The notes under the pieces were generated by a model, which saw nothing but the letters and a program-made list of their open reading frames with translations, searched no databases and was not told the origin of the DNA. Of a stretch of 64,000 nt of DNA, positions 1-7,939 are shown in pieces (the first letter of the stretch is position 1; every line of letters starts with the position of its first letter). This DNA comes from Caballeronia sp. TF1N1 (GTDB lineage: Bacteria > Pseudomonadota > Gammaproteobacteria > Burkholderiales > Burkholderiaceae). A program made the translations under genes and the position numbers. The stretch lies in contig NZ_CP084629.1 in the NCBI RefSeq assembly GCF_022878925.1, positions 248,001 through 312,000 of the forward strand, given 5' to 3'.

Positions 1-801
1 CAGCGTCGTCGCATAACCTTCCTTCAGCAGCTTGATCTGCGATGGCAAGGTATCGAACGAAACGATCACGAACTTGCCCGCCTTGATATCGGCAGCCTTG
101 TTGCGAACCGCGCGAATATAGGCCTCGGGCGCGAACATGGGCCAGCCGCCAGCGAAGAAGATGCCGTCGAGTTTCGGGTTCTTCGCGAGCATGTCCTGAA
201 TGAGCTGCACGCCCGTGCTCGAATCGTCGTTGCAGGCGAAAGGCGAGCCCGACACTTCCTTGAAGTCGCCATTGAGCTTCGACTTGAAGCCCTTGATGCG
301 CTCGTTGAGATTCGCCGCCGACAAGCCGCCTGTCAGAACCGCATACGTGCCGCCCTTGGGCAGCGCCTTAGCAAACGCTTCGCCCGCCGCTTCGCCGCCC
401 GCTTCGTTGTTCGTGCCGATGAAAGCAATGCGTTTGGACTTCGGCGCGTCCGAGTCGAAGGTCACGACCGGTATGTTCTTCGCCAATGCCGCGCTGATGA
501 CGCCGCTGATCGAATCCGCATTGTTCGGCGCGATGGCGATACCCGCGACCTTCTTGGTGATCAGATCGCGCACGATGCGGCCTTGTTCTGCGTCGTCGAG
601 CTGGGCCGGGCCGGTGAACAGACATTCGGCGCCGATCTTCGCGGCTTCTTCCTTGCAGCCTTTTTCCGCGTCGGCATAGAACGCGACGCCGAGCGCTTTC
701 GGTACGACGGCGAACACCTTCTTGTCCGCCGCCTGCGACTGGGCAATGCCTATCCCGAGCAGGAGCGTAGCGGCTACGGCACTGAGCATGGTGCGTGTCA
801 T
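1..801 (-). CDS. Sugar ABC transporter substrate-binding protein (partial, C-terminus off window)
   Basis: Periplasmic binding protein of the ribose/galactose type (Peripla_BP_4), delivering a sugar or polyol to the permease encoded just upstream. Translation from the ATG at 801 gives a clear signal peptide of about 24 residues ending SQA-ADKK, then KVFAVVPKALGVAFYADAEKG, the family's first strand and helix, and later motifs IAIAPNNAD and FIGTNNEAGG. The frame stays open to base 1, so the C-terminal part is missing from the window. It follows the permease stop by 31 bases and is probably in the same transcript. No ABC ATPase is visible; it may lie further left. The ligand cannot be read from sequence, but the neighbouring kinase and GatZ-like gene suggest a hexitol or ketohexose. 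Confidence 0.88.
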   Translation of the reverse strand, partial: MTRTMLSAVAATLLLGIGIAQSQAADKKVFAVVPKALGVAFYADAEKGCKEEAAKIGAECLFTGPAQLDDAEQGRIVRDLITKKVAGIAIAPNNADSISGVISAALAKNIPVVTFDSDAPKSKRIAFIGTNNEAGGEAAGEAFAKALPKGGTYAVLTGGLSAANLNERIKGFKSKLNGDFKEVSGSPFACNDDSSTGVQLIQDMLAKNPKLDGIFFAGGWPMFAPEAYIRAVRNKAADIKAGKFVIVSFDTLPSQIKLLKEGYATTL

Positions 802-832
802 GGTCTTCTCCAGAGTCGTTGTAATACAGCTT

Positions 833-1837
833 TCATCGACGTCGCCAGACGCCTTTTCTAAGTTGATCGATAAACACGGCAAGAACGATCACCGAACCGA
901 CGAACACCCCTTGCCAGTAAGCGTCCGTGCCGAGCAGAACGAGACCGTTGCGCAGCACTTCGAGAATGACGGTGCCGACGAATACGCCGATCACGGTACC
1001 TTCGCCGCCGGACAACGCCGTTCCGCCGATGACAGCCGCCGCGATCACGCTCAGCTCCTTGCCCAATCCTTGATTGGAGATTGCCGACGAGAGATAGCTC
1101 ACTTCGATGATGCCCGCGAGACCCGCGAGCACCGACGACATCACGTAGACGCTCATCTTGAGGCGGTCGACGTTGAGGCCGGTGAGCATGGCCGCGCGTT
1201 CGTTGCCGCCTACCGCGTATAACTGGCGGCCATAGACGGTACGCTTCAGAACGATGGCGGACACGATGGCGAGCGCCACGAAAATCAGAAACGGTACGGG
1301 CAGATCGAGAAAGTCGCCGCCGCCGAGGGCAAAAAACGAATCGCCGTCGGGACGAAAGCCATCGATAGCCTTGCCGCGCGTAATGACGAGCGCCAACGCC
1401 CGCGCAATGCTCATGGTGGCAAGCGTAGGCACGAAGGGCAGCATGCGCAGTTTGGTGACGCAGAAGCCGTTGAAGAGGCCGACGCACGCGGCTATGAGCA
1501 GCGTCAGCACGCAAGCGGGAAACACAGGCATGCCGGCCTGCATCATCGCGGCTGACGCGACGGCGGCCAGTCCCCATACGCTGCCGACCGAGAGATCGAT
1601 GCCGCCGGTGATCATCACCGCCGCCTGCCCCAGCACCACGATGCCGATGAAGGACAGGTTGCGTGCGTCGTTGAGGAGGTTGCCCTTGCTCGCGAAGTCG
1701 GGCGCGAAGATCGACAGAAGCACGACCATGATCAGCAGGGCGCCGACGATACCGGTTTCGCGCGAGTGCAGCAATTGAGCGGCGAACCCGCGACGGGGTC
1801 TCGCCCGCTCGCTGGCTGCCAGCGTTGGCTTGCTCAT
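833..1837 (-). CDS. Ribose/polyol-type ABC transporter permease
   Basis: Inner-membrane permease of the RbsC family (BPD_transp_2), 334 residues, a normal family length. About eight to ten hydrophobic helices are visible after a basic N-terminus. The conserved GGIDLSVGSVWGL segment near residues 78-90 and GGTALSGGEGTVIGV near 268-282 are hallmarks of this family; the latter is the cytoplasmic loop that meets the ATPase. It is the first gene of a transcription unit whose promoter at 1904-1932 carries the same operator-like sequence found before the DeoR gene. The binding protein follows 31 bases downstream. It probably imports the substrate later processed by the kinase and GatZ-like protein. 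Confidence 0.9.
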   Translation of the reverse strand: MSKPTLAASERARPRRGFAAQLLHSRETGIVGALLIMVVLLSIFAPDFASKGNLLNDARNLSFIGIVVLGQAAVMITGGIDLSVGSVWGLAAVASAAMMQAGMPVFPACVLTLLIAACVGLFNGFCVTKLRMLPFVPTLATMSIARALALVITRGKAIDGFRPDGDSFFALGGGDFLDLPVPFLIFVALAIVSAIVLKRTVYGRQLYAVGGNERAAMLTGLNVDRLKMSVYVMSSVLAGLAGIIEVSYLSSAISNQGLGKELSVIAAAVIGGTALSGGEGTVIGVFVGTVILEVLRNGLVLLGTDAYWQGVFVGSVIVLAVFIDQLRKGVWRRR

Positions 1838-1903
1838 GGTGTCGCCTCCAGTGCCTCTGTGCGCCCGTCGCGTGTCATGGACAAGCTGTTTTTGTGCTGA
1901 AAG

Positions 1904-1932
1904 AGTTTAGTTTCGGGTCGAAACCCAGTCAA
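1904..1932 (-). promoter_or_regulatory. Sigma-70 promoter with embedded operator, transporter unit
   Basis: Read on the minus strand, TTGACT (1927-1932) is followed by exactly 17 bases and TAAACT (1904-1909). The spacer contains the palindrome TTTCGGGTCGAAA (1911-1923). The start codon of the permease lies 66 bases downstream of the -10. The same arrangement, with identical spacing, stands before the DeoR gene at 5213-5241, so this is probably a DeoR-repressed promoter. Confidence 0.72.
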
Positions 1933-2028
1933 AGCGGGTTTTCCCTGCCGGGCTTGAGGCGCGATCCGGTTCACCTATGAACCTGCTTTCAAATATTGGA
2001 TTCCTTAGTTTTCATTCGATCACTTTGC

Positions 2029-3318
2029 CTACGTATGCATGCGGCAGGCCTCCGCATAAACACGGATTACGTCGCGGACCTTGCTGTAAATAAGGCTCAT
2101 GGGCGATGCATCGATCGACCCCCGCCTCACCTGCCAGTATTGCTCCGGCAGATAGCGGCTGATGAGGTTTTCCCGTATGCCGATGTTCGCGAGGTTCGCC
2201 ACCAGCTTGCGCGTCGACTCATCGATATCATGGTCGGACCAGTAGTAGCGCACGCGGTCGCTATAGCTATAGGTTCGCAGCAACCGCTTCTCCGCGTCGC
2301 TGCCGCGATAGTACTTCTCCCAGTTGTTGGGTTTCTCGCGCATCACGCGTTCGACTATCTCACGCAGATTCGACCGGACATTCGGCGCGAGGAGTTCGCA
2401 CTCGATGTCCGCCAATGCATAAAGCGCTTCACGCAAAGCGAAGGTTACGCCCGGTCCCACCTTGAGAATGGCGAAGCCATCATCGACCAGCGCCGAGAGC
2501 GCTTCGGGCTTTTGATAATCGGTGGAATGCGCTTCGAACACGATACCCGGTAGCCTTTCGAGCACCTTGGAAAGTCCGCTTGCAAGCGCGGGGGCGTAGT
2601 CGACGACCCTCGTATGATCGAACTCCACGCCGGGTTGAACGACGAGTCCCACCACACGCTCCCACGCCGCGCCGAGTCCGCGTGCATGCCAAGCCTTGCG
2701 ATGCACGGCGACGGTATCGAGCGCAGCGCTCGCGTGCGTAACCTCCACGGTGGCGAGTTCTTCCGATGCACCGCCCGGAACGGGCACTTCAGTGCCGATG
2801 ATATACACCGGACCTTCGGCGAGCCCCACGCGCGCGGCAGCCGCTTCGGCGACGGCGCACATACGCGCGGCACGTTCGGCCACGACCTCGTCGGATAGAC
2901 GCGCGGGGTCATCGGCGCAGGGCATGCTTGCATCGAGATGGAGCTTTCTGAAACCTGCGGCGGCATAAGCATCGATCAAGGCATCGGCGCGTTGCATGGC
3001 ATCTTCGGCAGGCAGATTACGCCATGCGTTAGGGCCTAGATGATCGCCACCGAGAAGCAATCTATGGCAATCAAATCCCATGCGATCGGCAAGCCCATGC
3101 ACGAAGCGAACGAAATCCGCAGGCTTCATGCCGGTGTAACCACCATACTGATCCACCTGATTCGATGTCGATTCCAGGAGCAAGGGCGTGTCGTCATCGA
3201 GCGCCTGCTTCATCGCGGCTTCGATCACCCAGTGATGCGCCGAACAAATCGAATAGATGCCTTTCAGGCGCTCGGCGGCGCGCTCGTCGCCGGTCAAGCG
3301 CGTGACGATGTCAGTCAT
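2029..3318 (-). CDS. GatZ/KbaZ family protein, probable D-tagatose 6-phosphate 4-epimerase
   Basis: A 429-residue member of the GatZ/KbaZ family (the non-catalytic subunit family of tagatose-bisphosphate aldolase). Family segments include LLLESTSNQVDQYGGYTGM near 49-67, LLGGDHLGPN near 87-96 and VPVPGG near 181-186. The start at 3318 is chosen because GGAGG stands 8 bases upstream and it overlaps the kinase stop by 8 bases; a longer reading to 3390 lies wholly inside the kinase gene. No GatY-type catalytic aldolase is present here. Stand-alone GatZ relatives beside a PfkB kinase were shown in Agrobacterium to be D-tagatose 6-phosphate 4-epimerases in galactitol/altritol catabolism, so that role is inferred here. 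Confidence 0.82.
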   Translation of the reverse strand: MTDIVTRLTGDERAAERLKGIYSICSAHHWVIEAAMKQALDDDTPLLLESTSNQVDQYGGYTGMKPADFVRFVHGLADRMGFDCHRLLLGGDHLGPNAWRNLPAEDAMQRADALIDAYAAAGFRKLHLDASMPCADDPARLSDEVVAERAARMCAVAEAAAARVGLAEGPVYIIGTEVPVPGGASEELATVEVTHASAALDTVAVHRKAWHARGLGAAWERVVGLVVQPGVEFDHTRVVDYAPALASGLSKVLERLPGIVFEAHSTDYQKPEALSALVDDGFAILKVGPGVTFALREALYALADIECELLAPNVRSNLREIVERVMREKPNNWEKYYRGSDAEKRLLRTYSYSDRVRYYWSDHDIDESTRKLVANLANIGIRENLISRYLPEQYWQVRRGSIDASPMSLIYSKVRDVIRVYAEACRMHT

Positions 3319-4303
3319 GCTTTGCCTCCGATGTCGCGGCGATGAACGCATCGAGTTCGGCAAGTGTCGCCGTGCCTTCCATCGGACCACGGAACGTCAC
3401 GGCCCGCGCGCCCGCCGCGCTTGCATACTCGAGCGCGCGCTCCACGGAAAAGCCCTGCGCGCGGCACGCAATGTATGTCCCGCCGAAGCAATCGCCCGCG
3501 CCGGTAGGATCGACCTCCGTAACCGACAACGCCGCGAAATGGCTCGCGTGATTGCCGTCGTAATGACTACAGCCGTCCTTGCCGCGCTTGATGACGACCT
3601 CGCGCACGCCGCGCGCAAGCAGTTCGTCGATTGCGCCTTGCTCCGTTCGCGCATTCGCAAGCAGCATTACTTCGTGGCCGCTCGGAAGAAACACATCGGT
3701 GTAATCGAGAATGAAGTCGAGCGCCTCGCGCATCTCCGGAATGCGCAGCATTTCCTTGCGAATGTTTGGATCGAAGCTAACCGTACCGCCGTTTGCCTTC
3801 ACGGTCTCGATCACCTTCTTCATCGCCTCGATGATGCGAAACGAGAACAGCGATGAGCCCATCACATGAAAGTGACCGCACTCTTTCAGCAAGTGCTCGC
3901 GGATCTCGCCGACTGATAAATGCCCCGATGCGCTATTCGCAATGTTGTAGATGAAGTCGCGGTCGCCGTCTTCGCGATACGTCACGAAGGCACTACCTGT
4001 CGTCGCGGATTTGATCACGGAGATGCCCGACACATCGACGCCGTCGTCACGCAACCGTTCGACGTTGAGCACGCCGAAGTCGTCGTCGCCGACGCAGCCG
4101 ATGATCGCGCAACGACTGCCCGACTTCGCCACCTGATCGATGAAGATGGCAGGCGCGCCGCTCGCATACGGTCCCATCAACGTGCCTGGCCGGCGAAACG
4201 ACTGCCCGATTTGAGTCGCCAGGATTTCGACGAGGATCTCGCCCATCGTTACGATGTAGCCGGTGCGGCCGGCCTCTTGCGCTTGAGCTTGAGCTTCGTC
4301 CAT
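3311..4303 (-). CDS. PfkB-family carbohydrate kinase, possibly D-tagatose 6-kinase
   Basis: ATP-dependent sugar kinase of the ribokinase/PfkB family, 330 residues. The N-terminal GEILVEI segment (21-27) and the C-terminal signature DPTGAGDCF (265-273), with Asp271 as the expected catalytic base, are intact. The first 15 residues are a low-complexity AQAQAQE tract encoded by a short gcttga repeat. The gene lies 63 bases after the DeoR gene and overlaps the GatZ-like gene by 8 bases, so the two enzymes are likely translated together. With the GatZ-like neighbour, phosphorylation of D-tagatose or a related ketohexose is the best guess; a 2-keto-3-deoxy sugar or fructose kinase is also possible. 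Confidence 0.85.
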   Translation of the reverse strand: MDEAQAQAQEAGRTGYIVTMGEILVEILATQIGQSFRRPGTLMGPYASGAPAIFIDQVAKSGSRCAIIGCVGDDDFGVLNVERLRDDGVDVSGISVIKSATTGSAFVTYREDGDRDFIYNIANSASGHLSVGEIREHLLKECGHFHVMGSSLFSFRIIEAMKKVIETVKANGGTVSFDPNIRKEMLRIPEMREALDFILDYTDVFLPSGHEVMLLANARTEQGAIDELLARGVREVVIKRGKDGCSHYDGNHASHFAALSVTEVDPTGAGDCFGGTYIACRAQGFSVERALEYASAAGARAVTFRGPMEGTATLAELDAFIAATSEAKHD

Positions 4304-4366
4304 GGCGTTCTTTGGTCAGGATGCCAACAAGGCAGATTGACGTTCAGGGCGTACCGCGCTTTCAAC

Positions 4367-5176
4367 TTAATTCTGCCTAAACTCCAGAATGCCGCTATCC
4401 CTTCGCTGCAATTGCAGACCGTTGCGCGACACGGTGTCGAGCGTCGGCGAATCGATACCGTCATCCATTATCAACGTGTCGATCTCTGCCACGCTTGCGA
4501 AGACTTCGCCGTTGCGCTCGTCGAGCAGCGGCTGATAAGCGACGACGACCGTCCGCTTGGCCGTACGTCTTGCCGCTTGCGCAACGCGTGCCTGCGCAGG
4601 GTCGGCAGCCAGCAGATTGCCGTCGCGATCGAGTCCCGACGCCTGAAGAATGCACAGATCGAGCGAATGACGCGCCACCGAAGCCTCGGCGTCGGGTCCA
4701 GTCATGGCAGTTGCGCCATGCTCCAGTTGGCCGCCGGTCAGAAGCAACTCGCAATGCAGAAAGCGCTGCGCCATGCCGGCGACCGCGACGTCCTGCACGA
4801 GAAGCGACAGGTTGGCGCGGTCCGACAAAAACGGAATGATCTTGTGAATGATCTCTCCCGCCCCCAGCAAGAGTGCTTCGTGATCGCCCACGGCTTCAGC
4901 GGCAATGCGCGCGATCATGGTCTCGGACGCCTTGCGCGTGGCGCCATCCGACGCCGGCACGAGAATGTCGTCGCCCGTTTTCTGCACGAGATAGCGCGCC
5001 TTGCCAAACGAGCGCAGCAAATAACGCTGCTGCTCGAGATACGTCAGATCACTTCGAATGGTGACGCTCGAAACGTCGAACGCCTGACTGAGTTCCTCGA
5101 CAGACACTTCGCCGCGCTTGCGCACAAGCTCGACGATCTGTAGCCGCCGCTTAAGCGAACTCTTGTTGGTGAGCAT
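4367..5176 (-). CDS. DeoR-family transcriptional regulator
   Basis: A 269-residue sugar-responsive regulator: N-terminal DeoR winged helix-turn-helix (SVEELSQAFDVSSVTIRSDL, about 24-43) followed by a DeoRC phosphosugar-sensing domain. The usual family motif RTHGGA after the helix-turn-helix is replaced by RSFGKA, a small departure. It is the first gene of the unit that continues into the kinase and GatZ-like genes, and has a promoter at 5213-5241 with an embedded dyad. The same promoter-operator precedes the ABC transporter unit, so it probably autoregulates and controls both units in response to a sugar phosphate. Confidence 0.9.
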   Translation of the reverse strand: MLTNKSSLKRRLQIVELVRKRGEVSVEELSQAFDVSSVTIRSDLTYLEQQRYLLRSFGKARYLVQKTGDDILVPASDGATRKASETMIARIAAEAVGDHEALLLGAGEIIHKIIPFLSDRANLSLLVQDVAVAGMAQRFLHCELLLTGGQLEHGATAMTGPDAEASVARHSLDLCILQASGLDRDGNLLAADPAQARVAQAARRTAKRTVVVAYQPLLDERNGEVFASVAEIDTLIMDDGIDSPTLDTVSRNGLQLQRRDSGILEFRQN

Positions 5177-5212
5177 CGAATCGTCGAGTCGAAATGTCTT
5201 TTGTTCCGTAAG

Positions 5213-5241
5213 AGTCTAGTTTCGATTGGAAAGAAGGTCAA
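5213..5241 (-). promoter_or_regulatory. Sigma-70 promoter with embedded operator, DeoR unit
   Basis: On the minus strand TTGACC (5236-5241), 17 bases, then TAGACT (5213-5218). The spacer carries TTTCGATTGGAAA (5220-5232), the counterpart of the palindrome at 1911-1923. The whole block from 5210 to 5251 aligns with 1901-1944 over AAGAGTnTAGTTTCG, GAAA, GTCAAAG and TTTCC. The DeoR start codon is 37 bases downstream of the -10. Confidence 0.72.
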
Positions 5242-5285
5242 AGGCATTTCCTTTCGTGATCCGTAGGTGTTTTCCCGCTTGGTAC

Positions 5286-5774
5286 TTAGCGGTTTTTTGC
5301 TAATGCGCCGCGCAATGTCATTACCGTGCTCGCGACGCTCGCCATGATTTTGCCGTCTTCGCGCTGAATGTCGCATCGGTAATGACTGATAGTCCTGCCG
5401 CGATGCTCGGCCCATGCGCGCGCCGAAAGCCTCGACTTCCACACGGGGCGCAAAAAGGTCGCCCTCAGGTCGATGCTCGTGAAGCTCTCCTCGATGTCCA
5501 TCACAGTGGAATGCGCCGTGCCGATAGCCGCATCGGCGAGTTCGCACAAAAGACCGCCGTGCACGGTGCCTTGTTGATTGCCGTGAATGGCGCAATTGGC
5601 ATCGAGCTCGATAACGGCCAGCGCTTCGCCTATTTCGACGATGCGAAACCTGAGCAGCGCCGATATCGCGGTGGGATAACGCATGTGCGTGACGGTATCG
5701 GCAGTGAGGCTGCCGTCTAGTTGACGCTTCAGGAACTCGAGGACGGGAACGTGGCGGTGTGCGCTATCGGTCAT
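5286..5774 (-). CDS. PaaI-type hotdog-fold thioesterase
   Basis: A 162-residue single-domain hotdog thioesterase, probably hydrolysing acyl-CoA or aryl-CoA in the cytoplasm. The family signature HGNQQGTVHGGLLCELADAA contains the HGG turn and the acidic residue of the catalytic helix. The start at 5774 is preferred because GGAG lies about 8 bases upstream; an earlier ATG at 5825 falls inside the palindrome shared with the divergent gene and would make a 17-residue extension without family similarity. It is divergent from the MocR regulator at 5849 and may be its target. Substrate unknown. Confidence 0.82.
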   Translation of the reverse strand: MTDSAHRHVPVLEFLKRQLDGSLTADTVTHMRYPTAISALLRFRIVEIGEALAVIELDANCAIHGNQQGTVHGGLLCELADAAIGTAHSTVMDIEESFTSIDLRATFLRPVWKSRLSARAWAEHRGRTISHYRCDIQREDGKIMASVASTVMTLRGALAKNR

Positions 5775-5816
5775 GTCGGCTCCAACTCGGTGTTTTGCCG
5801 AAGATAATCGCTTAAA

Positions 5817-5842
5817 GTAGGACAATCAAATAATTGTCCTAC
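5817..5842. promoter_or_regulatory. Perfect 10-bp inverted repeat between thioesterase and MocR gene
   Basis: GTAGGACAAT (5817-5826) and ATTGTCCTAC (5833-5842) are exact inverted copies separated by six bases. The right arm ends seven bases before the ATG of the MocR gene and the left arm is 43 bases from the thioesterase start. Position and symmetry fit an operator for an autoregulating MocR protein controlling both genes. The GGAC/GTCC core is a common feature of MocR operators. Confidence 0.6.
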
Positions 5843-5848
5843 ATACAC

Positions 5849-7192
5849 ATGAGCGCAACGACACAGGTCAGGAAAGTTGCAGCCACGCTTGAAGCCGATA
5901 TACGCAATGGCAAACTGCACCCGGGAGCGCTATTGCCCACGCATCGGCAGCTTGCCACGCGTTACGGCATTGCCATCGCGTCGGCGACCAAGGTCTATGC
6001 GGAGCTGAAGTCGTTGGGTCTAGTTGTCGGCGAAACCGGTCGTGGCACCTTCGTGCGCGACCGACCGCAAAAACGCGAGTGGGATATCGGCGATGAAGCG
6101 CGGCTTTCAGGCAGCACCGCCGATCTGTCGTTCAATCATCCAACGTGGCCGGGTCAGGCCGACCTATTGCGCTCGATGCTGCGCGAACTCGCATCTTCAG
6201 GCGACCTTGCCGCGCTCATGCATCAGCAGCCGCCTGGTGGCCGGCTTCATGAGCGCGCCATTGTCGCCAAGTTTCTGGCCAAGGCGCGTGGAATTCGCGT
6301 GGAAGCCGAGCAAATCTTCTTAGTGCTTGGTGCGCAGCAAGGTCTCGACATCACGACGCGCGCACTGCTCGAGCCGCACGATTCCGTTGCGGCTGACGCG
6401 CTGACTTATCCGGGATTCAAGATGCTCGCGCATGCGCAAGGCCGCGATGTGCATGCGATCCCCGCCCTGGATGACGGTCCCGATCTCGACGCGCTCGACA
6501 AGCTATGCCGCCGTCACCGCATACGCGCGATCTACACCATGCCGACCGTGCACAATCCGCTCGGCTGGGTGCTGTCGGCTAAACAGCGTCATCGTCTGGT
6601 CGAGAGCGCACGGCGTCACGACTGTATGTTGATCGAAGACGCCGCCTACGCGTATCTCGTGAACGACACACCGCCGCCGCTCGTGGCGCTGGCGCCTGAG
6701 CGAACGGTGTATGTATCGAGTTTGGCCAAGAGTCTCGCAAGCGGCCTGCGCTTTGGCTTTATTGTCGCGCCAGAAGACTGCACGAGCCGCATCAAGGCCA
6801 CGATCCGCGCAAGTTACTGGAGCATGCCGAGCATAGTCACTGCGATAGCCACGCGCTGGATGGCCGACGGCACCGTCGCGCGGCACGAAGTCATGCTGCG
6901 CCGCGAAGCGCGCCGCAGACAAGCGATCGCGCGAGACGTGTTCGCGAACATGGAGATGCTCGCGCACCCGTCCTCGCTGTTCCTCTGGCTACGCTTGCCC
7001 GAAGACTTACGCGCGGATCGCGTAGCGACGGCGCTGGCTTCGCAGGGCATCGCCGTATCGAAAGCAGAGTCTTATGCGACGACGCGGCATGCACCGCGAG
7101 CCTTACGTATAGGCTTGAGTTCAGTGTCCATGGAAACGCTCGAACACGTACTGAAGCAGGTACGCGACACCATCGAGCGCTTTCCAATCTGA
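5849..7192 (+). CDS. MocR-type (GntR/aminotransferase) transcriptional regulator
   Basis: A 447-residue fusion of an N-terminal GntR winged helix (PTHRQLATRYGIAIASATKV, about 34-53) and a fold-type I aminotransferase-like domain. The pyridoxal phosphate lysine is visible in YVSSLAKSLASGLRFGF near residues 291-307, so the effector domain is probably able to hold PLP. The start at 5849 is preferred over the upstream TTG at 5834, which lies inside the palindromic operator. Divergent from the thioesterase; it probably regulates itself and that gene. The effector, usually an amine, amino acid or B6 vitamer in this family, is unknown. Confidence 0.87.
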   Translation: MSATTQVRKVAATLEADIRNGKLHPGALLPTHRQLATRYGIAIASATKVYAELKSLGLVVGETGRGTFVRDRPQKREWDIGDEARLSGSTADLSFNHPTWPGQADLLRSMLRELASSGDLAALMHQQPPGGRLHERAIVAKFLAKARGIRVEAEQIFLVLGAQQGLDITTRALLEPHDSVAADALTYPGFKMLAHAQGRDVHAIPALDDGPDLDALDKLCRRHRIRAIYTMPTVHNPLGWVLSAKQRHRLVESARRHDCMLIEDAAYAYLVNDTPPPLVALAPERTVYVSSLAKSLASGLRFGFIVAPEDCTSRIKATIRASYWSMPSIVTAIATRWMADGTVARHEVMLRREARRRQAIARDVFANMEMLAHPSSLFLWLRLPEDLRADRVATALASQGIAVSKAESYATTRHAPRALRIGLSSVSMETLEHVLKQVRDTIERFPI

Positions 7193-7204
7193 GCGCTTTG
7201 GCCT

Positions 7205-7939
7205 TTAGACAAGCGCCTCGGCTTGACGCGTGCGCGGCAGCATGCGTTCGAACTCACGCTTGACGATGCCGTAGCATTCGCACGCACGCTCTTCCAGACC
7301 GGCGCGGTCGAGCACCTTGATACAGCCACGGCTGTGGTGGATCAGACCCGCGTCGTGCAGCTTGCCTGCGGCTTCCGTCACGCCTTCGCGACGCACGCCG
7401 AGCATGTCCGCGATCATTTGCTGCGTCACCCGCAGTTGATCCGACGGGGTGCGGTCCGTTTGAATCAGGAGCCAGCGGCACAGTTGCTTCGAGAGCGAAT
7501 GGTGACGATTGCAAGCGGCCGTTTGCGCGACTTGCGTCAGCAGGGCTTGCATATACAGCAGCATCACACGACGCAGAAAGTCCGACTTGCCGAAGTGTTC
7601 ACGCAAGGCGCCCGCGCTCATGCGATACGCAAAACCCGCGCACTGCACTTGAACGCGCGTCGGCATGGTGTCGCCGCCCGTGAGCACCGGAACACCCGTC
7701 ATGCCTTCACGGCCCACTGCCGCGACTTCCACCGAGCCGCCGTCTTCCATCGTATGCAGAAGCGAGACGATAGCCGTGGTCGGGAAGTACACGTGGTGAA
7801 TGCGTTGTCCGGAATCGCAAAGCAACTGCTCCGTGCGCAACTGGACGAGTTCGAGATGAGGAGCGATTGCTTGCCATTCTTGCGCCGGAAGCGCGCCCAA
7901 CAAATGGTTGCCGTGCAGGTCTGATTGAAGGCTCAACAT
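7205..7939 (-). CDS. Crp/Fnr-family transcriptional regulator
   Basis: About 244 residues with an N-terminal cyclic-nucleotide-binding-like barrel (VYFPTTAIVSLLHTMEDGG) and a C-terminal helix-turn-helix of the HTH_Crp_2 type (VTQQMIADMLGVRREGVTEA). It lacks the Fnr iron-sulphur cysteine cluster and lacks the arginine/serine pattern of cAMP-binding CRP, so its signal is unclear; related Burkholderiaceae proteins are annotated only as Crp/Fnr family. The start at 7939 (MLSLQSDLHG) is chosen because this matches the family N-terminus; in-frame starts at 7966 and 7990 are possible and none has a strong ribosome site. Its stop lies 12 bases from the convergent MocR gene stop. Confidence 0.82.
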   Translation of the reverse strand: MLSLQSDLHGNHLLGALPAQEWQAIAPHLELVQLRTEQLLCDSGQRIHHVYFPTTAIVSLLHTMEDGGSVEVAAVGREGMTGVPVLTGGDTMPTRVQVQCAGFAYRMSAGALREHFGKSDFLRRVMLLYMQALLTQVAQTAACNRHHSLSKQLCRWLLIQTDRTPSDQLRVTQQMIADMLGVRREGVTEAAGKLHDAGLIHHSRGCIKVLDRAGLEERACECYGIVKREFERMLPRTRQAEALV

